Of a stretch of DNA of 64,000 nt, positions 23,431-35,773 are shown piece after piece. The translations under genes were made by a program, and so were the position numbers. The stretch comes from Posidonia oceanica (lineage: Eukaryota > Streptophyta > Magnoliopsida > Alismatales > Posidoniaceae). The notes below the pieces were generated by a model that searched no databases, was not told the origin of the DNA, and was given only the letters and a program-made list of their open reading frames with translations. Position 1 is the first letter of the stretch, and every line of letters starts with the position of its first letter. The stretch is taken from assembly GCA_037176725.1 (NCBI GenBank), contig JAZBRS010000020.1:87924001-87988000 (forward strand), in the 5' to 3' direction.

Positions 23431-24403
23431 CGCTAGTAAAAGAGATGACCTGGGGCTCCATGACCATTCTTACCTTGCTTTCCAGGGTTGCAGGCTTAAT
23501 GGTTTGGGACACATGGGCGGCTTGGAACACGCGAAGAAAAGCTTCGCGGTGTTCAGAGGATGTATGGATGAGGTCCCAAATGGAAATGTCTGCCCTAACC
23601 TTTTTAAGCTGCGAGGTGATGTCGGCATTTGGTTGGCTCTTTTTGGTGGTAGGAGGAGTGGCTTTGGTGGTAGGCTCTACTGTGGTGGGTGCAGGGGGTT
23701 GGCTTGATGGTCGAGGTACAGTGGGCTGGCTTGATGGTGGAGGTACAGCAAGTACTGGACAACTAGGCCTAGCCACCAGTGTTGTAGGCTTGTATACCCT
23801 CCCCAATCGTGTGACTTCCGCACATGTTTCTGTGGCGTAATTGTAGGGCACACGATGGGTGTCCTTGGTTAGCTTAATAACCACGGGAGCATGTGCTTCA
23901 AGCACAAGAGGGGCTACAGGGGTATTTGCTAGATGATGGGGGGATGGGTAATGCTGCTGGGAAGGTGATGAGGGCTCTGGTTGAGACCTAGCTAGTAGGC
24001 AGACCGGGGATCCTAACTAGGGTCTACCTAAAAGGTGGGCAGGGGCCTGGGCTTGAGGTCTAGCCTGAAGGAGAACAGGGGCTTGAGCCTAAGGATGCAT
24101 CGCGGGCCACGCGGTAGGGCACTCCGACCTGGCACACAGTCGGATCATATGAATTCCCAACTCGAAGCCGGCAATAGCTGCATGGTAGAGGGAGAAGGGA
24201 AAGGGCTCAGAGATGTCATGGATGAGCTTAGAGGGGTCTACCATAGATGTGGCAGGTCCAGAGGGTAAGAGAGAGTGGATTCCCGAGGTCCCTGCACCTC
24301 CCGGGTTGGAATGTTCTGGCAAAGGCTGGTGGACAATGCTAGGATGGGAAGATGCTAATCCTAATGTAGGTGCAGATGCTGATGGAGGTGCTGAAGTGGA
24401 TGC
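23431..24403 (-). pseudogene. Gag-protease linker, element C
   Basis: Pro/Ser/Thr-rich sequence carries the conserved TSQLKKVRADISIWDLIHTS block close to the protease. It matches 14850-15690 of AB, with frame breaks near 23900 and 24080. Confidence 0.65.
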
Positions 24404-26522
24404 CTAGTGCGTGTGGATCGTAATAGTCTTCGACTCGATCAGGTCCTGAACAACATCCCATAGTGTGAAACAACTATCCGTCGAGTGCCCTACGGCTCGA
24501 TGGAAGTCGCAGAAAAGATTCGCTCTGTGCCATTGCGGAAGTAGATTTGGTAGTGGGCGACCCTTGGGAAACCTCAGGTATGGCACAACCTTGGGGAGAA
24601 CGACACTCAGCAGTTCCACCAGTGGGGTGAATTGGCGTCGATCTATGAAATGTCGTCTCTGCCCTTGGTATTGCCCTTGCCGGACCGGTGCTGCAGAATA
24701 GACCGGTCGGGCGCTAGTTGTGATTTGTGGAGTGGGGGGTGCCCTAGGTGCAGGTGTGTATACTACCTAATTCGCGGCAGGCCGAACCGTCAGATGAACA
24801 GGCGCAGGCGGGGAGTTGATGTACGCAACGGCAGTCTTCGGAGGATCCTTCTTCCTAGGACGGCTGCTGCTGCTACTGCTGCTGGTGTCGCTGGTGTTGT
24901 TGCTGTTGCTGCTGCTGGTGGTGGTGGCCTATTTGGCGAACACACATAGTGTAAGGAAGTTGCCACTCCGTATCGAACTCTCTAGGTGAGTGCTAGCCCG
25001 AATCAGTGATGTAAACGTTGTGATAGGCTAAATGCTAAGCAGAGCCCCAGTGGATAGCTACGTGCCTCTAATGACGATCTCGATAGACTCCTTGTCAGAG
25101 GATCCATCTCGAACTTGTGAGGCAAGGGCACGCCAACAGCCGATGTACTCCCCGAACCGCTTGTTGGGATTCTGCTTGGTTACGACTAGGTCCGCGTGCT
25201 TTAGGACCAAGTCCAGGTTGAATGAGTATTGTTCCAGGACGCCTGACTAAGGTCGTTCTAAGTCTTGATGGTGGCCATGTCAAGCGAAGTGAACCACTTG
25301 AGAGCCAGGCTGGTCAGACTTTTCTGGAACAGGCGGATCAGCAACCTCTCGTCAGCCTGGAGCTGAGCGAGATCTCCGCAGTACGCCTTCAGATAGGCAA
25401 CGAGGCAGCCCCTACCATTATATTTATCAAAATCCAGGATACAGAATTTCGATGGGAGCACCGCCTCTGGAAAGTAATAGAGGTCCTGGAATTGGTAGGA
25501 CTGGTGGTCAGCACCCTACACTAGACGTAGTGCCTTTTCCAGAATGTCCATCCTATTATTGATGGGGTCTGGACTTGCTACCGAAGGTGATGGGGCAGTT
25601 GGGGTAGGGACCACATACGCCGACTGGGTCACACCGAGGTGCTCCTTCGGATCCACCATCGAGTCGCCTAGTGATGCGACATGATGGCCGGCATATCCAT
25701 GCATGGGTGCAGTGTATGCTGGTATGCATGCTGGGGTAGGAAATTGTTGATGCATGGGGTAAGGATAGCTAGCATGCTGTGCAGTGGGTGGTGCAAAGTG
25801 CTGGAGAAATTGTTGCTATGCAGGCGCGGTGCCAGGCAGTGGGCCTGTGGGGTACTGTGCTCCAACCAGCCCGAAGGACTGGCCACTAGGTGGTGGAGTG
25901 ATATGTTGTGCGGTGAGTGGTGTAAATGCAGGAGGCAAAAGCTGTGCCCCCATTGTCGAAGCAGTGAATAGCTGGGGTGATGGTCTAGGCGGGGGTGTAG
26001 TGGAGAAAGCCTGAAATGCAGGAGCAGGCAGCAGGGGAACCTCAAGAGCAGCGGGAATGAAAGAAGGGCGAACAGATAGAGCCATGCCCTGCAGTCTCTG
26101 GGTAGTCTCTATCAGGTGTTGATACTGCACGTCAGGTGACCCGTGAGTGGGAATGTTGAGGTGCAGTGCCGACAGGCGACTAGATCCAAAAGGTAAGGAC
26201 ACAGACTGTCCAGGAGATAGGGATCCTACAGCAAAGGTCGCCGTAGCGGAAGGGATGTTGAGAGCGACATAGCCTTGGGACAGAGGGGTCAGAGGCGCTT
26301 CCGGAGCACGAGTGGGGGTCACCAAGATGGCCTCAGTGACCGGATCCAAGGGGTGTAGGTCTGCCAATTCCCCACAACATACTGGGGTGTCCCAGGCACT
26401 AGAGGGTGAAACCTTGGTGTCACGTGGGGCACAGAGGGAGTCGAAGTGAGAGTCGGAGGGACCGAAGCGGAAATCCCCTCCGAGGCAATAGAAATCAGAG
26501 GCTCATTGGCGAACTGGGCCAT
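24404..26522 (-). pseudogene. gag: Gag, element C
   Basis: The start MAQFANEPL at 26522 matches the start proposed for AB. The core segments KYNGRGCLVAYLKAYCGDL, WFTSLDMATIKT and the region around 25095-25283 correspond to the Retrotrans_gag domain. The zinc knuckle CDFHRAVGHSTDSC lies near 24465-24510. The gene is split over at least five frames by indels and TAG codons, so it is more decayed than the AB copy. Confidence 0.8.
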
Positions 26523-27740
26523 AGCTGACCGAGAGCGAGTGAGAATAGGGTTATGATGGAAGGTAAGGGGATGGATCCTAGGAGGAGCTATCGTCGCGAA
26601 GGTAGATAGCTCGGAAGAGGATGGTCGGGAACAAGTGTCGCAACAGGGGTGTCAGTAAGAGAAAGTACTTGAGCTCCAGCTAGCGAACTCACTCACTGAC
26701 CTCTCTGTGACGAGACACAGCACAAACAAAAACAAGTGTTAAAACCCGAAAGTAGAATGCAAATAAATTTAATTGTGGTATGAATGCAGTCATGCAGATG
26801 TATGCTCTCTAGCATGCTCTCTCTCACCAATCTAGTGTGTCCTAGTAGGTTGTCCACTTCGGGCACTCACGGGTGTGCGGGTCACTGACTCAGGCTAGAA
26901 AAAGTAGGCCTCTGTCTAAATCTTGGCCAAAGCTCAGGTAGTGACAGGGTGGTGCTTTAGGAGCCTCGGCCCTGCCAAAGCATGGGTTGTAACCTCTACT
27001 AACATCGACGTGACCCCTGACAAAGGGGGATAGACCGACCAACTCGCGCCACGCCAAAGCGATGGAGCAATAGACCAGGACTATCCTTCTCAAACTGGTA
27101 GGTGGACTCAGAGGAGAGAGGATGCATGCCCTATATGCTCATTCATGCAAATATGATTAAAGTTTTTTATCTTGCATGTTTTATTAACTCAAAGGGGATG
27201 AATGTGTGTTGAGGTCTCTAGTTGTACCTAGAATTGATTTTACTTGCCATTTTTAAATAGCCATGGGGGAAGCAATTAGTCTCTAATTGTCCTTAGGCTT
27301 AGTGCAAGAGGGGAAGAAAATCACCCAAGCATGGCAAGCAAACATCACACGTCATTGCAAAAAGCATGATCATGGCATGTGCTGGTGTTGTGTCATATGA
27401 TCAGTGAAAATGAAAGACAATCAGCACATCAAAAAGCATGTACAAGCATGGCATGTGTACAGGAGAAATGGCATGGCATACTCGTGTAAAATAAACCATA
27501 CATCAGGCAAAAGGCATGGATTAATGCAATAATCAAGCAAGCATGGTAATCAAATGCTAAAATAAGGAAAGTGCATGAATTAAAGCAGTAAATAAGCAAA
27601 TAAGGTAAATAAATGCCGAGGTAAGCAATGAATAAAGAATAATGCGATAAGTAAACAAACAAGGCAACAAATGCTAAGCTAAGCAAAGAAACAAGCCACA
27701 CAAAAAGCAGAAGAGTGGAAACGAAAGTCGGAGTCTAGTA
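26523..27740 (-). other. Leader (5' UTR) of element C
   Basis: No coding sequence. The segment 26780-27130 is the counterpart of 18120-18490 in AB. The segment 27300-27720 is A-rich filler. Confidence 0.65.
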
Positions 27741-27758
27741 TCCCTAGCGGAGTTGCCA
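27741..27758 (-). promoter_or_regulatory. Primer binding site of element C (decayed)
   Basis: The minus strand reads TGGCAACTCCGCTAGGGA directly inside LTR2. It differs from the AB site at a few bases, including G to A at position 5. Confidence 0.65.
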
Positions 27759-27759
27759 C

Positions 27760-30732
27760 TGTAGTAGCCCTGAAAATCGACACGTCCATGCATGATGCCA
27801 AAGGTCACATGCACCGACCGATAGTAGGCAACTATTAGTGGGTGGATCTGAGGAGGGATATTTGACTCGAAAACACCAAAAAAAGCAGATGCGAACGCAA
27901 AAGGAAAATGAAAGAAAAGACAAGGAGTCGCCACCTAATTTATTAAAATGGAAAAAACTAGGAAAACCGTACAAGGAACATGCAAAGAAAACCTATGCAT
28001 TTCAAAAGCATGCAAAATCCAATCCTAGTGTGTGACATACAGTCAATGCGGTCCAGAGAAAGGATAAGGACTCCTGTTACGTGCGGGGAAGGTATTAGGC
28101 ACCCTCGAAATGCCCGAGGAATCGATCTTTCTTAACTGATCCGCTATTGTGTGGCAAATGTTGGCAAATGAATGCCGGTTTATATTCGCCCTAAGGCAGT
28201 ATGCAATATGCAATTATAAACCATGCGAAGTTTATCAAACCTTGTTTAAAAGCGATTAACTAAAGTTAAAGCATTGCAAATAAGTGATAGGCAAACGAGA
28301 AAAGTGAAACTAAAAGCAAAGGAGTCAAATAACACAAAGAGGCGACAGTAAGAGTGGCTATGCCTGCTACCTGGATCACTGCGGGGGTCGCCGGTCTGAG
28401 CGGCGGTAGTGCCTGTCGCCGGTAGCACAGGCGACATGGAGCACATACCCTACTACCAATACAACGGCAATCATCATTGAGGAAAGCTAAGAAAATCATG
28501 CGAAACACAAAACTAGCAACATAGCATTAAAGATAGCATCTCTAAGATAAAAGTTTGTATTAAAGCAAGTCGATCAACAAAGCGAGAAGGCGGCAAGCGA
28601 GTGGCACAGCCCACTGCCTGGACTGCAAGGTGGGTTGCCGCTGAGAGCAGCAACTAACCAGGTCGCCACTGTGAGAGGCACCTGAACAAGTCGCCGTGCT
28701 CCCAGGCGACAAAGCCATGCACAGTACTCCCAAGCAATAGCCTTTGCTGCCAAAAACAAGCAGTGTAGACTATGCAAAACAGGAAACCAAGCATGCAGAA
28801 TTAAAGATGGCATATCCAAGATTAAAACTATGCAATCACTTTGTAAAATGGAAATATGGGTAACGAGATACGACGGCCTAAAGTCCGGCCGATGGACTGT
28901 TAAAAATACAGTCGAGTCACCGGTGTGAGTGGCGGCTCAACTAGTAGTCTAGGACCAAACTCCATGACCAAATCCCCCACCCAAAGCCATGCAAGATTGA
29001 AAACTAAAGATGTGAAACTGTAGAGCAATCAACCACGATTACAAGGTAACAAAAATCACTTAAAACAGAGGCTTGGGTAACAAGAAACACCAGCTCAAAG
29101 TCCGGCCAGTGGACTGCCAAAGTTGTAGGTTAGTCGCCGGTGGAACCGGCGACACCTCTGCAATCAAGCAGTCCGAACAGCGGACTTTGGAGCCAAATCT
29201 CGCACCACATGCAATGCAAAGCAAGCAACCAAGTATATGACATTAAAGAGCATACTTCCACAATCACAGACATACAAGAAACAAGCAAAATGGAGGCCTA
29301 GATCGCCCGAAGCGTCGGCCCGAAGATCGGTCGACGACAGTTCAAAGTTGCAGGTCAGTTGCCACTTACAGCAGCGGCTGATCTGGCGGTCCGATGAATG
29401 GACATCAACAGCGAACTGCTCGCTCCAGGCATAGCGGAAAAGGCCGGGGAGGATCGGAGAACGTCGACGACGTTCCCACGAACCCAGCCGCACCTTCGGT
29501 GTGGAAAATGGCAGCTTGGAGCGCTCCACCCACCACCTCCTCCTCCTTGCGCCACTAGAGCTTGTCGGAGGCCGGTCGTGTGAGCGGCCAGCGACCCAAC
29601 AAGTTGGCTAGGAAGCATTGCGAGGATGAGAGGGATGTCGGGAGTGCTCGCGAGCTGAGAAAAGAGGCAGGTGCCTCTTTCCCTCCTCCACGGGCCATTG
29701 GCCGGCGTTGCCGCGCATCATCGGCCGTGCATCATCAGCCGTTGCCACGGCCGAGAGCGCAAGGAGGCAGCCGGATAGTTCAGCCGTGAAGGGAGGAGTT
29801 CTGGGAACATTCTCGGACCCTCAGACAGACAATGGGGTGAGATTTATCACCTCTGTGGCTCGCCGAAGAAGACAGACGACGTTGGGGAAGAAGACCGACG
29901 ATTGGTTCCCGTGGCACGGCGAGGTGTGGGAGGCTTGGGAAGGCTTGAATTCTCACTGGAACACACAAGGGAAGAAGGGAATCACTCTGGGATGCTCAAA
30001 TTATCTCTGGGGATTCTCAATTGTGGGTGTGGTGGTTGGAAACAGTGATGGGTGTGTTGGTTTTGTTCGCCGACCAAGAGCCTAGTGGAGCAAGTGGTGG
30101 TAGTGCGGGTGGCTGAGAGCGGGCTTGGCAGTTGAGGAAGTAAGTGGTGCAGGTGCAGGCAGGGAACGACGACGAAGAAGTCGTCAGTGGCTTGGGAGAG
30201 AGCAGGAAGGCCACCGGCGGAGAGGGTGAACGGTGGCAGGGAAGTAAGTGGTCGTTGGCGTGTAGTGCGTGGAGGTAGTGGAAAGTAAGTGTGGGAGAGG
30301 ATAGGGTGGCAGGCCACGCGGCGAAGGAGGTGACTAGCGGTGGCAGGCGGGAAGAAATTCAAGTGGTGGTCTGAGTTGCAGAAAATCGCAAGTCTCGCTA
30401 GCAACAAACCCAGTCGCCGCTTAGAGTTGCGACAGGATCTAGTCGCCTCTGCAAGTGGCGACAAGGTCTTGTCACCTCTGTGAGTGGCGACCAAGCATGC
30501 AACTCAGTGGACTGGGCCTGTACAGTGGAATCCAGGCCCATTTCCTTGTCCTTGACCCACCAATGGGTTTTGGCCTTTATGAAGGCTTGTGATGTTGGGT
30601 TCTAGGTATTTGAAATGTTTTGGGTTGGTTTAGGGTTGGAAATGGGTTTGAAACTGGTTTTCACTATGCCACAAACTGAACAAATCACCAGAGATTCTCC
30701 AACTGCAAGTCTGTCAAAATGGAGTGTCTACA
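27760..30732 (-). repeat. 5' LTR of element C (LTR2, 2.97 kb)
   Basis: It runs from TGTAGTAGCCC to AGTGTCTACA. Its body is related to LTR3 and carries hairpins with arms GTCGCC/GGCGAC at about 28385-28436, 28690-28710, 29133-29153 and 30410-30492. The conserved LTR motif is at 28064-28116. The flanking bases to the right belong to the LTR of element D. Confidence 0.9.
29133..29153. repeat. Perfect 8-bp-stem hairpin in LTR2
   Basis: Arm GTCGCCGG, loop TGGAA, arm CCGGCGAC. The homologous site in LTR3 (about 52123-52143) forms a hairpin with different arm bases. Confidence 0.9.
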
Positions 30733-30892
30733 GGATCATAGTGCATATAGTCGGAGTCACATATTGTCCACTGCAGGTTCCTAGCACAGATTTTTGTTGT
30801 TTAGCCCGTAGATAATTGTATATATAGCAATTATTTATGTTTTAATTTGTTTGGGCTTTTGGAATGTGTTGGTAGCGACTCGGGTCGTTACA
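30733..30892 (+). repeat. 5' LTR fragment of element D
   Basis: It matches 38570-38730, ending in GGGTCGTTACA against GGGACGTTACA. Only the last 160 bp remain to the right of the element C insertion. Confidence 0.92.
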
Positions 30893-30896
30893 GAAC

Positions 30897-30910
30897 TGGT
30901 ATTAGAGCCC
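30897..30910 (+). promoter_or_regulatory. Primer binding site of element D (tRNA-iMet)
   Basis: TGGTATTAGAGCCC lies four bases after the LTR. The standard plant iMet site is TGGTATCAGAGC, so one C to T change is visible. Confidence 0.85.
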
Positions 30911-31075
30911 AGGTTCACTAGGTTACACTAGCCTAGGGGTGGTCAGTCTAGTGACTCCATAAGAATTGCATAGCATGTTTGGGACTGCACCTATTGATTT
31001 CAGCATATATTGTTGCTTGTCTCATTGATTGTGGTGTAGGTTGTGGTTTTCTTCTCTACTGCAACATGTCTTGTC

Positions 31076-32240
31076 GTGGATGTAGGAAGAACAAGGCTCC
31101 TGCCGTGGTGCCTAGCTCTCGGGAGGAGAGCGGTTGGCATGGTGTGTGGACAGAGTTGCTGGGCTAGATCTGTGGGATCTCTCATGCATTTGGCAAGAGC
31201 GGCTCCAGTTGAGCATCTAAGGGAGATCCGTGGCTACCCCAGTTGGGCAAGCTCCACCTGTTGATGTTCAAGGGTACTGTACTCCCGAGGAAAGCGAGGC
31301 ATGGTTGCGGCACATTGAGAAGTTGCTGGATAGTTTGGCGTGCCTGGCTGAGCACTGGGTGCGGTTGGCTGCATTTCAACTAGAGGGTGATGCCGATGAG
31401 TGGTGGAGAGCCACACGGCGGCTGAAGTTCCTGGATTCTATAACGATCGACATCAAGTGGAAGGATTTTGAAACTGCATTTCATGAGAAATACTTCCTGA
31501 GCCATGTGAGGAGCTGGTTCGACCAAGAGTTTTGGAGTCTGCAGTAGGGCAATATGACTGTGGCTGAGTATGAAGCTACGTTTGCCTGGCTGGAGAGGTT
31601 CGCCCAGGCCTTTGATACTGAGGAAAGGTGAGCAAAAAGACTTCTAGAAGGCCTTCAACCCAACTTGAGAATGAAGGTGATGGGCTTCCGATGCACGACG
31701 GTAGCTGAGATGGTTCAAATGGCTTCCCGTTCTGAAGACGAGTACAACCAGTATGTGAGTTGTCACTCCATGGGGAAGGCCAAGACGCCCTTCACTTCCC
31801 GATTCTCTGTCTCCAGTCCACCGAGTTCCAGTGGCCCGAGTAGCCCAGGCGAGAGGAAGAAGGACAAGTCTGGTGGTGGTTCTGGTGGGTAGCATAGTTT
31901 TGCTAGAGGTAGTGGCGCTGGCCCTGCCTCCAGTGCCCGGCATAGCTTTGCAGGAGTTGGTAGCACCGGTCTGAGTCAGGTTGCTTCAAGTGGCTAGGGG
32001 AGTGCTCAATGCTTTTAGTGTTGCCAGGCAGATCACTTTGCAGCAAACTACCCTCGAGCATAGCATGCGACGAGTCGAAGCGAACAGTGTGCTACAACTG
32101 TGGGAGATCGGGACACGTGCAGAAGTTCTGTCCTCATCCTCCCAAGAGAGCGGAGAATGCACCACAGCAGTTGACCCAGGGGCGTGTGTTCACCATTCTG
32201 CTCCCTACTGTGGGCCTTCTAGGGATGTTGTAGAGGGTAA
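31076..32240 (+). pseudogene. gag: Gag, element D
   Basis: The likely start is ATG at 31076 (MSCRGCRKNK). The gag core lies at 31260-31545 (EAWLRHIEKLLD, AAFQLEGDADEWW, FETAFHEKYF), interrupted by a TAG after WSLQ (31545). The zinc knuckle CYNCGRSGHVQKFC (C-x2-C-x4-H-x4-C) is near 32090-32135. Stops and frameshifts between 31170 and 31980 break the gene. Confidence 0.82.
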
Positions 32241-32277
32241 GTCCCTGTAGTATCCTTGGGTGGGGTAACCCTCCCTG

Positions 32278-33744
32278 TTGAAATTGTTGCTTTCTCCCCT
32301 GTATTATGAACTTTGTTGCTTAATTGGGGAGATGTTGGTTGTGTTTTGGCCATTAGGCTCCTTTCTTGTGGCGGGCTGGATGGCCAAAGTTCTTTTCGAC
32401 TCAAGGAGTAGCTTCTCCTTTGTCTCTGAGTCATTTGCGGCGGAGCTAGATGATGTGCCAGCCAAGTTAGCTTTCCTCCTGGACATGGTAACGCTGCTGG
32501 GAGAGCACAGTTTGGCATGGAGATACCTGCCTTCTGTCGATCTGGAGCTAAACAGCCAGGACTTCGATGCCACTCTCATTCTTATGGGCATGAATGAGTA
32601 TGATGTCATCTTGGGCATGGACTGGCTAAGCCAACATTCTGCCTTGATTGACTATGCTCGGAGAAGAGTCTTCTTTGGAGCTGCTGATGCTGATTCCTTC
32701 TTTGTGCAAGGTTTGCTCCAAGGTGAGCCTAGGCTTGTTATTTCTGCTATGAAGGCTTACAAGTCTTTGACTAAGGGATGTGTGGGGTACCTTGCTAGTG
32801 TGGTTATCTCTACCCCTCTGGAGTCGGGTGTTCACAACATCTCTGTAGTGTGTGAATATCTTGATGTTTTTCCGGATGATCTGCCTGGCATGCCACCTCA
32901 TAGGGAGGTAGAATTCTTTATTGAGCTGACCCCTAGAAGTGGTGCTATTGCAAAGAATCCTTACCAGATGGCACCAGCTGAGTTGCGAGAGCTCAAGGCC
33001 CAGTTGCAGGAGTTGCTGGACAAGGGGTTTATCATGCTGAGTGTATCTCCGTGGGGAGCGTCTGTCTTGTTCGTTCGCAAGAAGGACGGTTCACTCCGAT
33101 TGTGCATAGACTACCGGATGTTGAACCAGATTATAGTGAAGAACAAGTATCCCTTGCCCCGCATTGAGGACCTGTTTGACCAGTTGCAGTTTGCATCTCT
33201 TTTCTCGAAGCTTGATCTGAGATCAGGATATCACCAATTGAGAATCCATGACTCTAACATTCAAAAGACTGCATTCCAGACGTGGTACGGACACTATGGG
33301 TTTACGGTTATGCCTTTCGGCTTAACCAATGCCCCCGCCACATTCATGGAGTTGATGAACCAGATCTTCAGGCCTTACTTAGACCAGTTTGTGGTGGTCT
33401 TCGTAGACGACATTTCGGTCTACTCTCCTGATGAGGAAACTCATGCTCAATATCTGAGGGCAGTGCTGGATATTCTGAGGCAACACCGGCTGTATGCCAA
33501 GTTCTCCAAGTGCAAGTTCTGGCTGAGTGAGGTTATGTTCCTCGGTCATCTTATTTTTGGAGACGGCATCAGAGTTGATTCTACCAAGGTGGAAGCAGTT
33601 AGCAATTGGCAGAGACCCAGGATCGTGATAGAGATCAGAAATTTCCTGGGACTAGTAGGCTACTACCGGAGGTTCATCAGGGATTTCTCTACCATTACTT
33701 CATCCTTGACAGCTCTCACCAAGCAAGGGGTTCCATTCATCTAG
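32278..33744 (+). pseudogene. pol: Protease and reverse transcriptase, element D
   Basis: One open frame of 488 codons. The protease loop reads [13 protein letters not shown] (about 32389-32425); the invariant Gly of D-S-G is Arg, so the protease is probably inactive. The RT is well preserved: [28 protein letters not shown] with the motif A Asp, [14 protein letters not shown], and the FVDDI catalytic box near 33399. It ends at a TAG (33742-33744) replacing the Trp before DHDC. Confidence 0.9.
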
Positions 33745-34095
33745 GACCACGACTGTGAGGCGAATTTCCATGAGTTGAAGGCTCGTGTGACTTCTGCTCC
33801 TATGCTGACCTTGCTTTCCGGAAGTGGTGGCTTCAATGTTTATAGTGATGCCAATGGTGTTGGGTTGGGTGGTTTTCTGATGCAGCATGGCAATGTTGTG
33901 GCTTATGCTACCCGTCAACTGAAGGACCACGAGAAGAACTACCCTACCCAAGATTTAGAGATGGCTGCCGTGGTGTTCGCACTCAAGCTCTGGCGACACT
34001 ATCTGTGTAGGGAACAATTTGAGGTCTACACTGATCACAAGAGTTTGAAGTATATATTTACTCAGAAGGACCTCAACATGCGGTAGAGAAGGTGG
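33745..34095 (+). pseudogene. RNase H, element D
   Basis: The motifs [46 protein letters not shown] and [13 protein letters not shown] form the Ty3-type RNase H domain. A TAG at 34084-34086 replaces a Gln after LNMR. Confidence 0.86.
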
Positions 34096-35760
34096 GTGGA
34101 GTACCTCAAGGACTATGACTTCAGCTTGTCCTACCACCTTGGGAAGGCCAATGTGGTCGCCAATCCTCTGAGTCGGCGTACGCACATTATGGCGAGCCTG
34201 ATGGTCAAGGAATGGACCATGCTAGAGGATCTGGCTGACTGTGGGCTGAAGAGATTGCATCAGGGAGTGAGTGGTGCTTACTTGGCAAGCCTGTCTGTTC
34301 GCCCCAAGCTAGTGGACTTCATCATTGCCTGTCAGCAGATGGATCCCTTCATTCAGGTGACTATTCAGAAGATACAGGCTGGGCAAGCACCAAATTTCTC
34401 TCTTGGCATACATGGAGAGTTGAGATTTGATCAGTGCCTGTATGTACCCCAGCATGAAGAGGCCAGGCGGAGGCTGCTAAATGAAGCTCATCGATCCAAG
34501 TACACTGTTTATCTAGGGACTACAAAGATGTACTAGGATCTGAAGCGGAATTTTGGTGGCATGGCATGAAGAGAGAAGTTGCTAACTATGTGGTAAGATG
34601 TGTGACTTGTCAACTAGTCAAGGCAAAGCACCAGTGGACTGGAGGGACCTTACAAACATTAGATATACTGGAATGGAAATGGGAACACATCTCTATGGAT
34701 TTTGTGACTGGGTTGCCACATATAGTAAGGAAGAAGGACACTGTCTGGGTGATCGTTGATCGGCTAACCAAGTCAAAACATTTTCTTACTATTCGGGTGA
34801 ATCTCCCTTTACGGCGGTTGGCAGAACTGTACGTATCGGAGATTGTTCGACTGCATGGTGTTCTTGTGTCCATTGTGTCTGACAGAGACACTTGGTTTAC
34901 CTCAAGGTTCTGGAGGTCTCTGCAGGAGGCTTTTGGCATGATACTCAATTTCAGTACAGCATTCCACCCTCAAACAGATGGTTAGATAGAGAGGACTATC
35001 CAAACACTAGAGATATGCTGAGAGCTTGTGCCATTGACTTGCAGGGAAGTTGGGAGGACCACCTGCCGTTGGTTGAATTTGCTTATAACAATAGCTACCA
35101 CGCTAGCATCGGGATGACACCATACGAGGCTCTGTATGGTAGGCCCTGCAGATCATCGATTTGCTGGAGCGAGGTAAGGGAGCGGCAGCTTCTTGGTCCT
35201 GAGATTGTGCAGCAGTACGCAGACAAGCTGGACTTGATCCGCAGAAGGCTTGTGATTGCACAGAGTCGGCAGAAGAGCTATGCCGACTAGAGGTGGAGAC
35301 TGCTGGAATTCTTGGTGGGGAATTTGTGTTCTTGAATATTCGGCCACCAAAGGCGTGATGAGGTTCAGCAGGCGTGGGAAGTTGAGTCCCCGCTATATTG
35401 GCATGTACCAGATCAGGAAGAGGGTTAGCAAGGTGGCCTATAGATTGGCCCTACCACTAGAGCTTTCAGCAGTGCACAGTGTGTTTCACGTCTCCATGCT
35501 AAGGAAGTGTCTGGCTGATGTATCACAGGTGATCCCTGTTCAGCCAGAGGTGCTCCAGGAAGATCTCTCTTATATTGAGGATGCTGTCTAGATCATGGAT
35601 CGGAGAGAATAGGTGTTGCGGAATAAGGTGATTCTACTGATTCTCGTGAGATAACAGCATCATAGAGTTGAAGAGGCCACTTGGGAGCACGACGATGACA
35701 TCTTTGCTCGGTACCCGCACCTTTTTGCCTACCACAGATTTTGGAGACGAAATTCCTTTT
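34096..35760 (+). pseudogene. Integrase with chromodomain-like tail, element D
   Basis: The order is the RNase H-integrase connection (SYHLGKANVVANPLSRR), a zinc-binding region (HRSKYTVYLGTTKMY then VANYVVRCVTCQ), the core ISMDFVTGLP (Asp), VSDRDTWFTSRFW (Asp), FHPQTDG and the ERTIQTLEDMLRA region (Glu), the C-terminal GM-TPYEALYGRPCRS block, and a tail with ILDRRE-type residues plus VEEATWEHDDD and RYPHLF, which resembles the C-terminal chromodomain region of chromoviruses. TAG codons replace Trp (34534-34536) and Gln (34983-34985). One T is missing near 34553, and more stops occur in the tail. Confidence 0.85.
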
Positions 35761-35773
35761 TAAGTGTTTATGG

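Larger units (their letters stand above)
22358..30732 (-). mobile_element. Tat/Ogre-like retrotransposon C (interrupted by AB)
   Basis: The minus-strand order is LTR2 (27760-30732), PBS, leader, gag, linker, protease, then the first part of the PR-RT spacer, where AB is inserted at 22357/22358. Homology to AB is clear throughout. The remainder (RT to 3' LTR) must lie left of the window. It was inserted into the 5' LTR of element D. Confidence 0.87.

Noticed and set aside
29237..30494. ORFs in LTR2 up to 170 codons
   Set aside because: They lie within the LTR, and the matching LTR3 frames differ; no recognisable domain.
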